18,683 nucleotides of DNA from Thermoplasmata archaeon (GTDB taxonomy: Archaea; Thermoplasmatota; Thermoplasmata; Thermoplasmatales; Thermoplasmataceae): assembly GCA_021833045.1 (NCBI GenBank), contig JAKBGP010000014.1:1-18683 (forward strand), read 5' to 3'. Below the pieces are notes generated by a model. It saw only the letters and a list, made by a program, of their open reading frames with translations, made no database searches and was not told the origin of the DNA. How positions within the stretch are numbered: the stretch's first letter is position 1; every line of letters begins with the position of its first letter. Below, in pieces: positions 1-7,172 of the stretch. Both the position numbers and the translations under genes were made by a program.

Positions 1-112
1 ATAATTACACCAATTCTTTGAGGTATCTTTAGGGGTTTTAATAAAACATAAACTGCGAAGTTGCATCTTGTTTAGTTGAAAATTGATCACTCCTTGTGAT
101 TGTATCTTTTAA

Positions 113-131
113 TATGCCGTGAGCCGGTATT
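113..131. repeat. Left attachment repeat (att), tRNA-Phe 3' fragment
   Basis: TATGCCGTGAGCCGG (113-127) is identical to 18569-18583. After one mismatch, ATT also matches, giving 18 of 19 identical bases in the same orientation. The sequence is the acceptor and T-stem 3' part of tRNA-Phe with two extra bases beyond the gene end. The rest of the tRNA is absent here, so this is the duplicated end left by integration. Confidence 0.87.
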
Positions 132-159
132 AACTCAAAGGTTTAATGCCATACAATTA

Positions 160-167
160 TTTATATA
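160..167 (+). promoter_or_regulatory. TATA box of the integrase gene
   Basis: TTTATATA starts 28 nt before the ATG at 188. This is the archaeal TATA-to-start distance for a leaderless transcript. There is no Shine-Dalgarno sequence in front of the ATG, which agrees with leaderless translation. The box lies only about 30 bp inside the left att repeat. Confidence 0.7.
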
Positions 168-187
168 CGTTCTAATCATGCAATCTT

Positions 188-1474
188 ATGAATCAAACCG
201 ATCTTGAAGGAGAATTAATGCGGCTTGAAAGAGCCGATATTCCTGAATCTGACAAGAAAAAGATAAAAGAATTTGTTTATGACATACGACTTGCGGGCCT
301 TTCTATCAGCAGGCAATATTTCTACGCCATCAGACTTAGGCAGATTGCTTCATTGATTCCTGATGGTTTCCTTAACCCATCAGTTTCAGACGCTAAAATG
401 GTGCTTTCCACCCTTATGTCAGGAAAGATAGGAAGAAGGGTTAAGGGGCATAATCACAATAGCTCATATTCCGAATGGGAGATAGAAAACTACAAATCAA
501 CACTGAAGAAGTTCTATCCATGGCTTCTTAAGAGGGAGAATCCAGAATGTATTGCATGGATTAAGACAAATAACCACCCCAACAAGAACATCAAACCAGA
601 CAACATGATCACTGAAGTGGAGATGGAGAAGATCGTGAATGCACTGAAGAATTCGAGGGATAAAGCTGTGATATACACACTGTATGATTCAGGTTGCAGG
701 ATTGGAGAGATCCTCACACTAAAGAACAGGGATGTAGAATTTGATGAATATGGGGCCATTCTTTCAGTAACAGGAAAAACAGGATTCCGTAAGGTAAGAG
801 TGGTAGGCAACTCCATATCTTATTTAAGGGAATGGCAGAACACGCATCCTGATCGAAACAATCCTGATGCTTGGTTCTTCTGTGGTATCGAATCTGAAAA
901 TAAAGGAAAAAAGCTGGAGCACGCCAATGTTTATAAATTCATGAGAAAAGGAATACATGATGCAAAGATTGAGAGGCGAATTTATCCCCACCTATTCAGG
1001 CACACGAGGGCTACCATACTTGCAACAAGGGTTACTGAAGCACCCTTGGAGGCACAAATGGGTTGGGTTCACGGTTCCAAGATGACCCAGACTTACGTGC
1101 ATCTGTCAGGCAGGGATCAAGATAAAGCCATTCTGAAGGCATATGGCATTGAAACAAAGGATGATGAGCCCATCGAATCAAATAAACCTATTCCATGCCC
1201 AAGATGTAAGGAGCCAAATGATAAGATCAACAGGTTCTGCTGGAAGTGCGGCATGATCCTAGATAAAACACTCACAGAGAAAAAACTCACAGACGAGGCA
1301 AAGGAAATTGAGAGAACTTTGTTGAAATCTGAAGTGATTGATAATACCACAAAGAATATGATAGAAACATTTCCATCAGAGTTCAAGGATCTCATCCTAG
1401 AAACTGTGCTGAAGCAAATTGTTGAGAATCCAGAAATGAGGGAGAGATTCCAGAAGGAGATAACAAAAATCTAA
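188..1474 (+). CDS. Tyrosine recombinase / integrase with C-terminal zinc ribbon
   Basis: Site-specific recombinase that would integrate and excise this element at tRNA-Phe. The 428-aa protein has an N-terminal SAM-like core-binding region (about 20-130) and a C-terminal catalytic domain (about 140-320). The catalytic set is visible: R171 (SGCRIGE), K197 (TGKTG), H268 and R271 (PHLFRHTR), H295 (GWVHGS) and the nucleophile Y303 (QTYVHL). After it comes a zinc ribbon with C337-x2-C340 and C351-x2-C354, then a charged helical tail; this extra ribbon is seen in integrases of archaeal elements. The ATG at 188 is chosen because a TATA box lies 28 nt upstream. The gene sits next to the left att site and is intact, so the element may still be mobile. 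Confidence 0.96.
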   Translation: MNQTDLEGELMRLERADIPESDKKKIKEFVYDIRLAGLSISRQYFYAIRLRQIASLIPDGFLNPSVSDAKMVLSTLMSGKIGRRVKGHNHNSSYSEWEIENYKSTLKKFYPWLLKRENPECIAWIKTNNHPNKNIKPDNMITEVEMEKIVNALKNSRDKAVIYTLYDSGCRIGEILTLKNRDVEFDEYGAILSVTGKTGFRKVRVVGNSISYLREWQNTHPDRNNPDAWFFCGIESENKGKKLEHANVYKFMRKGIHDAKIERRIYPHLFRHTRATILATRVTEAPLEAQMGWVHGSKMTQTYVHLSGRDQDKAILKAYGIETKDDEPIESNKPIPCPRCKEPNDKINRFCWKCGMILDKTLTEKKLTDEAKEIERTLLKSEVIDNTTKNMIETFPSEFKDLILETVLKQIVENPEMRERFQKEITKI

Positions 1475-1636
1475 AACAATCATGGTGGCAATAATGTGCT
1501 ATTACAATTTTGCAAGGGGGCAAACACGAAAAACTACAGAAAAAATCAGTGAATTCAGGTTTATTTTTTTGCAGTTCATTATACAAAAGGTGCTTGGCCA
1601 GTATATAGTTATAACACAATATGGGGATGTGCCATT

Positions 1637-1825
1637 TTGACTGAGACGCTGACATTGTGCCGAAGGGCATTATGTGGTAAAGAGGAACTGCTAACAACCT
1701 TCCTTGAAGACTACGGGTATCTGGTTAAGCATGTAGTAAAAGATGGTGTTGTTTTCCATGACGGCACTCATTATATTTTTTCGTCAAATACGGCATGTTC
1801 AGGCTGTGAAGCCTGCAAACCTTAA
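1637..1825 (+). CDS. Small Cys-rich protein, hypothetical
   Basis: A 62-aa ORF of unknown function. It has five cysteines: C8, C13 and a C-terminal CxxCxxC at C54, C57 and C60, which could bind a metal. Residues 15-48 read like a small helix-plus-beta fold. The only usable start in frame is TTG at 1637. A TATA-like TATATAG at 1602-1608 lies about 30 nt upstream, so a near-leaderless TTG start is possible. An overlapping mini-ORF (ATG at 1621) in another frame ends just after the TTG. It could also be chance, since the region is short and no family is recognised. Confidence 0.4.
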   Translation: MTETLTLCRRALCGKEELLTTFLEDYGYLVKHVVKDGVVFHDGTHYIFSSNTACSGCEACKP

Positions 1826-1919
1826 TTTTTACCCAAATTATTGATCATAGCACAGATATATGAGACTACGTGGAGGGCACTTGCCCATAACATTTTTTTC
1901 ACCCTTATCTGTCGATGTC

Positions 1920-1947
1920 AGTATGACACTGTCATACTCTTTTTTTT
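1920..1947 (+). terminator. Palindrome followed by T-run, terminator-like or operator
   Basis: A perfect inverted repeat with 9-bp arms and a single central base (1920-1938, core TGACACTGTCA) is followed by eight T residues at 1940-1947. It could end transcription coming from the left. The same core recurs at 2070-2080 without a T-run, and both belong to the TGACA/TGTCA array, so a protein-binding site is at least as likely as a hairpin terminator. Confidence 0.45.
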
Positions 1948-2019
1948 ATTCTTGCCATGACCTTTCAACTTAAGATTAGTAGTTTCTCCTAATTCATTTC
2001 TGTCAAATATGCCGTTTTA

Positions 2020-2044
2020 CCCCCCTACGTCCCCCCTATATAGG
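2020..2044. other. Paired CCCCCCTA tracts next to CCTATATAGG palindrome
   Basis: CCCCCCTA occurs twice in the same orientation, at 2020-2027 and 2031-2038, 11 bp apart. The second copy runs into the perfect 10-bp palindrome CCTATATAGG (2035-2044). The tracts sit directly before the densest TGACA/TGTCA run (2048-2080). They could be part of an origin or a promoter; no function is shown. Confidence 0.5.
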
Positions 2045-2187
2045 CACTGACACCTGTCAAACCTGACACTGACACTGTCAGGACTGCCAATTAGATGTCA
2101 GTAGGTTTAATTTCTCTGCTTAATTGCGAATGCAAAAAATAAAATGTCATACTGACAAAAGTGTGTCATATTTTAAAATAGAACTTG

Positions 2188-2196
2188 TTAAATATT
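2188..2196 (+). promoter_or_regulatory. TATA box of the HTH gene
   Basis: TTAAATATT lies about 25 nt before the ATG at 2215, which fits a leaderless transcript. TGACA copies at 2203-2207 and 2225-2229 lie between and just after the box and the start, where a bound protein would block transcription. Autoregulation by the HTH protein is inferred. Confidence 0.5.
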
Positions 2197-2214
2197 GTTA
2201 ACTGACAAATCGAT

Positions 2215-2538
2215 ATGGTATATATGACAGACAATGAAGATGAAAAACTAGGTTTGACAATTGACAGTATGAAGAAAGATGACAAAACTGTCAAAGAGAT
2301 TGCCAAAGCCCTAAACATCAGTGAGCGAAAAGTGTACAGGCTGATGTCAAAGAGTGGCAGTCCTGACAATAATGACAGTACTGACAACACTGACAGTGAC
2401 ACTGACAATACTGACAGGCAGACTGACAGCAGAGGTGGCAGACCAAAAAAACCATTATGTCAGATGACAGCAAAGTACAGTCTCAACTGTTTAAGGCGTT
2501 TGAGGAAGCTGCACACCGGGAACTGTTGCCACTGCTGA
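2215..2538 (+). CDS. HTH protein with Asp/Thr-rich repeat linker
   Basis: A 107-aa DNA-binding protein. Residues 22-45 form a helix-turn-helix (KTVKEIAKALNISERKVYRL). Residues 49-73 are a low-complexity stretch rich in Thr-Asp and Asn, encoded directly by the TGACA repeats, ending in an AT-hook-like GGRPKK. After the seven-A run at 2445-2451 the frame reads a Cys/Arg/Leu-rich tail that looks non-native, while the -1 frame opens into the helical protein at 2457-2720. A fused product of about 167 aa by -1 slippage, or a recent indel, is possible. It is the obvious candidate to bind the TGACA array, as initiator, partition protein or repressor. The start at ATG 2215 fits the TATA box; ATG 2224 is an alternative. 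Confidence 0.7.
   Translation: MVYMTDNEDEKLGLTIDSMKKDDKTVKEIAKALNISERKVYRLMSKSGSPDNNDSTDNTDSDTDNTDRQTDSRGGRPKKPLCQMTAKYSLNCLRRLRKLHTGNCCHC
2445..2451 (+). other. Seven-A run, possible -1 frameshift site
   Basis: The HTH gene reads CCA AAA AAA CCA here. Slipping back one base gives AAA AAA ACC ATT ATG and enters the frame of the next ORF with no stop in between. Homopolymeric A runs are known slippery sites and also common places for indels or sequencing errors. Confidence 0.45.
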
Positions 2539-2720
2539 AAGAGGAATTTATACAGCTGTTCAAGAACGGTGCGATCCTACTGCATTATGATGTCAGGTAC
2601 CGTAGAGACGTGGAGGATGCAGGCGTTAAGTGGGAGGAATTTATAGACTTCTGCTTTACCACTGGCTACCAGTTGGAAATGGATGAGCACATTAAAAGAG
2701 TATTCGAGGAACAGGCATAG
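2457..2720 (+). CDS. Helical acidic protein, or C-terminal half of the HTH gene
   Basis: An 87-aa ORF in the -1 frame relative to the HTH gene, overlapping it by 82 nt. The product is rich in Glu, Leu and Phe and looks mostly helical, with well-formed amphipathic stretches such as LFKAFEEAAHRELLPLLKEEF near the N-terminus. No family is recognised. The overlap is much longer than a normal coupled start, and the overlapped tail of the HTH frame looks non-native, so I favour that this is the second domain of one protein joined by frameshift at the A run. Separate translation from ATG 2457 is the alternative. Confidence 0.6.
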   Translation: MSDDSKVQSQLFKAFEEAAHRELLPLLKEEFIQLFKNGAILLHYDVRYRRDVEDAGVKWEEFIDFCFTTGYQLEMDEHIKRVFEEQA

Positions 2721-2878
2721 TCAGACACAGAGGAAATGCTGAAGACAGGGATCAAGATGAAAACGATTGCAACTGCAAACCATGGCGTTGGAATATATTG
2801 AATTGGGGAAAAAGGTAAAATATGGAATCTTTACCTGAGACTTCTTCATAGGAACCATCGTTCACTGGATGGCTTTTA

Positions 2879-5785
2879 TTATGAACCAAAATCTCTCAAA
2901 GCTTTTGAAAATTCGATCAGTTTTTCCGCCAAATCCGAACTCAAAGTTTTAAGCTCATAGGGCTCTTCTTTTCCTACCATAAGGTTGACAGATATGGCTC
3001 GACTAATTCTTTGTTGAAGACTTTTCCTTTCTTTATCATTATCTGTACGGTTTATCAACACAATAAAGTCTGCAATAGAACTAACCCTTATTGATTTAAG
3101 TAACTTATTTACAAAACCGTCCAATGATATATTTTTCTCATCGCAGTATTTACGAAGAGTATCAAAAATTCCCTTTGACAAATGCTGAAATATTATGCTT
3201 TTGTTTTGTTCAAACAGCAGAATAATAGTCTCCTTCAATGTATATTTTTTTTCTAGCTTCAATGAGGAGTATAGTGCGAGCTGATAATCGGTTGAAATGT
3301 ATTTTTCTGTTGTGATCAAATCTTTTATTTTAGATAGCACTCCTTGATTTTCAAATGAAGAAATATCTGTATATTGGGCTCCAGTGAGATAAAATGAACT
3401 CTCCGAAGCTGATACTCTGATCAAGTGCATAGGAAGATTTTGATTGTATCGGTGCAGGTATTCGCTAACTACGGAATCAAATAATTTTACAAATTTTTCA
3501 AAAGAAAGTCCAGGGGGCACCAACCCAATTCTAACTGCTGTCCCTGCATCTTTAAACATTATGAGGCTATCGGGCGTTCCAACAACATCTCTTGGCTCAA
3601 CCGTATCCCTTGCAATCTTCCGTATCTCTTCAATATTTGATTCCTTAATATAAGACATAAGACGAGAACTTTCTCTGAATTCTGATGGTTTTTGTGGCTT
3701 AACAATCATATATGCAGTAACTGCATTTCCCAGTACCATGTCCCTAACATCATCAACTTTCCATGTCTCGTTGAGAATAGAAGAGATAATATCCCTTAGT
3801 AACTGATTTTCCCATATTTTGGTTGATTCTTTCTTGAAAATCTCAATGGTTGATTCAACTTTAGAATGAATTAGAAAGTTATAATTTGTAATTCTCCCAG
3901 TGTCTGAAAATATGGCTCCAAATTCATATGACAATGGCCCATCTATTCCATTCAAATCACCACTTATTACTTTTTTGACACAATCTGCTAAAAGAACGCC
4001 AAAATCACGTTGAATTCCCTCTGTGCCTCTTTTTTGAAATAAGTATAATACGTTCACAAGCGAGGAATTCGAGCTTAATTCCTTGTTTACATCCCTGCCA
4101 GATAGATTTCCCCTCAAGTTTAGCAGAATAGCAACAAGAGATGATAGATAAACGACTTTTTCATTTTCGAGGATGAGCAACTCTCTTATATCCTTGTTCA
4201 GCTCCCCAGTGAAGGCAAGCCTTCTCAGAAGTTGGATGTAGCCTTGAGCTCTAACATATGAGGTTGAAGCAACAACTTCAGAATATTCATTTGAAATTAT
4301 GATGGAATTTATGACTTCATCTTTACCGATCGTTTCTATTCCGTAGTCGTTAAGAATAGGAAGTGTGAAATTAACTATCTCTATCAATTCCTCTTTCTTG
4401 GAAATTTCATCTTTGAGTCTGGAGAAATCGACTGATTGATCCCTGTAACTCTTAATTACTCTTGCGATCGTATTTGGAGAAAGTCGTGTTTTCAATAACC
4501 CGTATTTCACTAATTCTTCAGAAATTTGCATAACTTGTTTAAGGTTACTTGTACTAATTATATCTGTAAGTTTAGTTTTATCAAAATCATTGTAGAATAG
4601 GAAATTAGTGGTATCTGGGCTCATATGAATTTGGTTTGATAGAATTTTTAAGTAATGTTCCTTAACTAAACTGAGGGATTTAGGAATTTCTAGGAAGAGT
4701 TGTTCCAGTCTGATTTCAGATTTTATAGCAACAAGAACACTTTCAAGGGACCGCTCAATTTTGTGGATTAATTCATCGTAACGTGCAGTCGATTGTGTAA
4801 GATCATACAAGGAATACCCATCATTAAAAGATTTCAGTATAAGTTCTAGAAATTCTTGTTTTTTACTTTTGTCTTTAATAGAACTCATATTAACCAAATT
4901 TGACGATTCCAGTATTTTGCTGAAAACCATAGTATTGTCTTCTTTTAATATTTCTTTCCAGATGGTGTTTTTATGAGATAGATTTCGATAATCAAGATAG
5001 ATAAGGTTTATTATGTTTGCGGGAACCTTTAATTCGTGGATCAGGAACTGAGTGCAGAGTTTTTTAGATAGTTCATCGATCCAAACAGTTTCTCTATTAG
5101 AATCAGTCTCGAAATAGCCAAATGAGTCAATTTCTTTTTCAATGTTGGTGTCCAGAATGTCATATTTGCTTAATGCAAATTTAAGTCCGCTCTTAAATTC
5201 TTCAAACTCCTTGATTTTGTCTCGTGTATCGAGTATTCTCTGAAAAGCTCCTGATAAAACATACGCTATTTTTGTTACACCTTCTGCTTTAATGCCCATA
5301 TCTTCAATGAAAGCTATAATCGAGCCTAATCGGCTCATTACTATACCAGATTCGTTCCCATTTTTATTAAGCACGATTTTAATATAGATTGAAGACAGTG
5401 CAAAAAATCCAATAATTAAAAAAAGTGATGAAATTGCACTAATCAAAGCGCTCAGTAGTGATACGGCATGGAGAACGTCGAATAGGATGTAACCTTCAAG
5501 AACCACAATTATTGTAATAAAAGCTGCAATACCAATCATAATAGTGTAATTGATTATTTTACTGAAAGAAGTTTGAACACTTGAATCAGCATTTTTGATG
5601 GCATCTTTCACCTCCGTTTTTATTGTAACTATAGAATCCGCAAAATTTTTAACTTCTATGTGGACATTGTTTAATTCCTTACTAAAATTAAGCTCTGAGT
5701 TTCTATAAGAATCAATAGGTAAATCGACTAAAATAGGTTCATTTGATTCGTTTGCCGATTCTTGATTTTTTGCTGAACTGGACAA
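2879..5785 (-). CDS. Large membrane-anchored helical protein, unknown function
   Basis: A 968-aa protein of no family I recognise. Residues 1-77 are polar and soluble, with a coiled-coil-like stretch at about 34-66. Two hydrophobic segments follow (about 78-101 and 106-137) with a very short loop, so both ends should face the cytoplasm. The remaining 830 residues are mainly helical and resemble a HEAT/ARM-like or coiled scaffold. A mixed alpha/beta patch lies at about 690-800. No P-loop, nuclease or protease motif is visible. There is no ATG near the N-terminus; TTG at 5785 is chosen because a TATA-like box at 5807-5817 lies about 27 nt upstream, giving a leaderless start. It sits alone between the origin-like array and a restriction-modification pair, in the element's cargo zone, so a role in defence or membrane-linked sensing is plausible but not shown. 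Confidence 0.9.
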   Translation of the reverse strand: MSSSAKNQESANESNEPILVDLPIDSYRNSELNFSKELNNVHIEVKNFADSIVTIKTEVKDAIKNADSSVQTSFSKIINYTIMIGIAAFITIIVVLEGYILFDVLHAVSLLSALISAISSLFLIIGFFALSSIYIKIVLNKNGNESGIVMSRLGSIIAFIEDMGIKAEGVTKIAYVLSGAFQRILDTRDKIKEFEEFKSGLKFALSKYDILDTNIEKEIDSFGYFETDSNRETVWIDELSKKLCTQFLIHELKVPANIINLIYLDYRNLSHKNTIWKEILKEDNTMVFSKILESSNLVNMSSIKDKSKKQEFLELILKSFNDGYSLYDLTQSTARYDELIHKIERSLESVLVAIKSEIRLEQLFLEIPKSLSLVKEHYLKILSNQIHMSPDTTNFLFYNDFDKTKLTDIISTSNLKQVMQISEELVKYGLLKTRLSPNTIARVIKSYRDQSVDFSRLKDEISKKEELIEIVNFTLPILNDYGIETIGKDEVINSIIISNEYSEVVASTSYVRAQGYIQLLRRLAFTGELNKDIRELLILENEKVVYLSSLVAILLNLRGNLSGRDVNKELSSNSSLVNVLYLFQKRGTEGIQRDFGVLLADCVKKVISGDLNGIDGPLSYEFGAIFSDTGRITNYNFLIHSKVESTIEIFKKESTKIWENQLLRDIISSILNETWKVDDVRDMVLGNAVTAYMIVKPQKPSEFRESSRLMSYIKESNIEEIRKIARDTVEPRDVVGTPDSLIMFKDAGTAVRIGLVPPGLSFEKFVKLFDSVVSEYLHRYNQNLPMHLIRVSASESSFYLTGAQYTDISSFENQGVLSKIKDLITTEKYISTDYQLALYSSLKLEKKYTLKETIILLFEQNKSIIFQHLSKGIFDTLRKYCDEKNISLDGFVNKLLKSIRVSSIADFIVLINRTDNDKERKSLQQRISRAISVNLMVGKEEPYELKTLSSDLAEKLIEFSKALRDFGS

Positions 5786-5806
5786 TAATTTAACAATCTA
5801 CTACAC

Positions 5807-5817
5807 TTTAATAAAAT
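5807..5817 (-). promoter_or_regulatory. TATA box of the large membrane protein gene
   Basis: On the minus strand the sequence reads ATTTTATTAAA, centred about 27 nt before the TTG at 5785. There is no Shine-Dalgarno sequence between them. The spacing supports the otherwise unusual TTG as a leaderless start. Confidence 0.5.
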
Positions 5818-5912
5818 TATCCATTCTTTCTATGGTAGACATCGGAACCATATTTTGTAAGATCAAACCTGCTGTAAGCGGGAAGCTGCAAGTCGCATTG
5901 ATATAATTTCAT
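5817..5912 (-). CDS. 31-aa ORF upstream of the membrane protein, doubtful
   Basis: A 31-codon ORF starting at ATG 5912 and ending 32 nt before the start of the 968-aa gene. A TATA-like TTATAATTATAA on the minus strand lies about 28 nt before its ATG, so it could be transcribed as a leaderless leader peptide. The product begins MKLYQCDLQLPAYSRF and matches nothing I know. It may equally be a gene remnant, since transposase debris lies close by. Confidence 0.25.
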   Translation of the reverse strand: MKLYQCDLQLPAYSRFDLTKYGSDVYHRKNG

Positions 5913-6004
5913 ACTGAAAAGGTGATTGTGCAGATTCAATTATAATTATAACTCTATTCAGGGAAAATCATATAATATTGCAGTATAAACTATTGAGTAG
6001 AAAA

Positions 6005-6133
6005 ATGGAAATTTTGCTAAAATCTGACAAAGATGATGAAAAAATCACATACATAGCAAGACTTTCAGGTTCAGTCCTAATGACTGGTGACCTTTTAATG
6101 AAGGGGAGGAACTTTCGAATGTCGATGACTTAA
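6005..6133 (+). CDS. 42-aa ORF, hypothetical or remnant
   Basis: ATG at 6005, stop at 6131-6133. The product starts MEILLKSDKDDEKITYIARL and has alternating polar and hydrophobic residues, as in a small beta-hairpin. A TATA-like GTATAAA (5983-5989) is about 21 nt upstream, slightly close for a leaderless start. No family is recognised. The abrupt Met-rich end suggests a truncated gene. Confidence 0.3.
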   Translation: MEILLKSDKDDEKITYIARLSGSVLMTGDLLMKGRNFRMSMT

Positions 6134-6224
6134 ATACTATATTTATCCCACAAGATCTTGTTAAATTTACCAAAGTGTCATCTACATGAACCTAGTAAAA
6201 CGTTTCCATAATATTATTACAATA

Positions 6225-6332
6225 TTATGTCATGATCCTCATAGGCATCTCATCCATCTTCGATTTCCATGTGAATTTAATAGGTTCATTGTTCACATCC
6301 TCAATATATCTCAACATCTTGGTCTTCAGATC
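6225..6332 (-). pseudogene. C-terminal remnant of IS630-like transposase
   Basis: The minus strand has 35 open codons ending in TAA. The peptide runs DLKTKMLRYIEDVNNEP and then KFTW. This matches the ending of IS630-family DDE transposases, where a DLK..I..YI..YN..P..F.W pattern follows the last catalytic acid. The reading frame is closed by a stop just upstream and no catalytic part remains, so this is a dead fragment. Recognition is from memory of the family pattern. Confidence 0.6.
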
Positions 6333-6409
6333 CTAGTTTGAATCCTACCTTTGTGCAGTTTTTAATTCCTTTGCATATTTTATAGAATTGGACTGATCGA
6401 TTTCTTAAT

Positions 6410-6418
6410 CTAATAAAA
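6410..6418 (+). promoter_or_regulatory. TATA-like box of the restriction-modification operon
   Basis: TCTAATAAA lies about 22-25 nt before the ATG at 6435, with no Shine-Dalgarno sequence between. This is consistent with a leaderless transcript that carries both the restriction and the methylase genes. Confidence 0.4.
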
Positions 6419-6434
6419 GGCATTATTGAATTAA

Positions 6435-7172
6435 ATGAAAGGCTTCAATGAACTCGTTGACAGGCTCAATGAGATTAGCAACCAATGGGTTCCTTCTCAA
6501 AGGAAGCATGATACTGGAATAGGCAAGACTTTAGAGGAACTCCTTGGAATCAAAGAAAACAACTTTCCAGGCCCTAACGGTGAAAAAGTTGAGTTGAAGT
6601 CAATGAGGAAAGATTCTAATTCTATGATATCCCTTTTCACTAAAACTCCTAGCCCTTCAAGTTCAGTTCAAGAGTTATTGAGAGATTATGGTTATCCACC
6701 TGACGCAAACAGTTCAAAAAATGTTCTTCATGTGGATCTATATGGAAGCAGAATAACTGAAATAAAAGGAAGGCCAGCATTAAGAATTACGTTGACAGAA
6801 AATAAGATCCTTATAGAGGGTGTCAATGGAAAGGTTTATGGCGGCTGGGATTATGAAACGTTAAGAAATTCCTTTGAGGCAAAGATGCATAGGGTATTGC
6901 TGGTAAAAGCTGACGTAAGGGGGACTAGAGATAATGAAGAATTCAATTATAATGAAGCGTGGGTGCTCATGGGCTTCTCATTTGAACGATTTATCAAGCT
7001 CATTCAAAATGGCATCGTTAAGGTTGAACTAAGAATCGGAATGTACCCAGAGGGGCATAAGCAAGCAGGAAAGCCACATGATCACGGAACTGGATTTAGG
7101 GTTCTTGAAAGAAACCTTCAAGATTGCTTTGCATATAGGGATAGAATAATACCTAAGATGGAGAAAGCATGA
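6435..7172 (+). CDS. Type II restriction endonuclease, MvaI/BcnI-like
   Basis: Predicted to cut unmethylated invading DNA. The 245-aa protein resembles the MvaI/BcnI family, which are small monomeric PD-(D/E)xK nucleases cutting CCWGG or CCSGG. The family-like block runs from G28 to K70: GIGKTLEELLGI, then E53-L54-K55 as the ExK part of the active site, then SMISLFTK. Where these enzymes have a metal-binding Asp five residues before the Glu, this protein has N48, so activity or metal use may differ. The gene overlaps the next one by 4 bp (ATGA), giving a coupled restriction-methylase pair. Family assignment is from motif memory; the recognition site cannot be predicted. Confidence 0.75.
   Translation: MKGFNELVDRLNEISNQWVPSQRKHDTGIGKTLEELLGIKENNFPGPNGEKVELKSMRKDSNSMISLFTKTPSPSSSVQELLRDYGYPPDANSSKNVLHVDLYGSRITEIKGRPALRITLTENKILIEGVNGKVYGGWDYETLRNSFEAKMHRVLLVKADVRGTRDNEEFNYNEAWVLMGFSFERFIKLIQNGIVKVELRIGMYPEGHKQAGKPHDHGTGFRVLERNLQDCFAYRDRIIPKMEKA

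Larger units (their letters stand above)
1916..2469. repeat. Array of about 30 TGACA/TGTCA motifs (iteron- or operator-like)
   Basis: Reading 1916-2469 by eye gives about 30 copies of TGACA or its complement TGTCA, against about one expected by chance. They include two TGACA-C-TGTCA palindromes (1924-1934, 2070-2080), one TGACA-CC-TGTCA (2048-2059), a tight run at 2048-2080 and a coding run at 2364-2428 with 6-, 9- and 12-bp steps. The array covers the non-coding stretch 1826-2214, which holds no gene I can support, and continues through the HTH gene, where it encodes an Asp/Thr/Ser/Asn-rich linker. Such clusters are typical of replication origins with iterons, partition sites, or multi-copy operators. 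Which of these applies cannot be told from the sequence. Confidence 0.85.
5786..6434. other. Gene-poor stretch with ORF and transposase debris
   Basis: About 650 bp between the divergent membrane protein gene and the restriction gene. It holds the promoters of both, two short doubtful ORFs (5817-5912 minus, 6005-6133 plus) and a fragment of an IS630-like transposase (6225-6332 minus). The mix of fragments in both strands suggests past insertions and deletions. Confidence 0.55.

Noticed and set aside
113..190. A second tRNA gene at the left end
   Set aside because: Only the last part of the tRNA-Phe sequence is present; no D-arm or anticodon arm follows, so it is the att fragment.
1392..1697. 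Minus-strand ORF across the integrase end
   Set aside because: Overlaps the integrase and the downstream gap, has no promoter, and the peptide is rich in Cys, Ser, Phe and His as expected from the wrong strand.
2364..2428. CRISPR array
   Set aside because: The repeated unit is only 5-7 bp with 6-12 bp steps, inside a gene; there are no 20-40 bp repeats with unique spacers and no cas genes.
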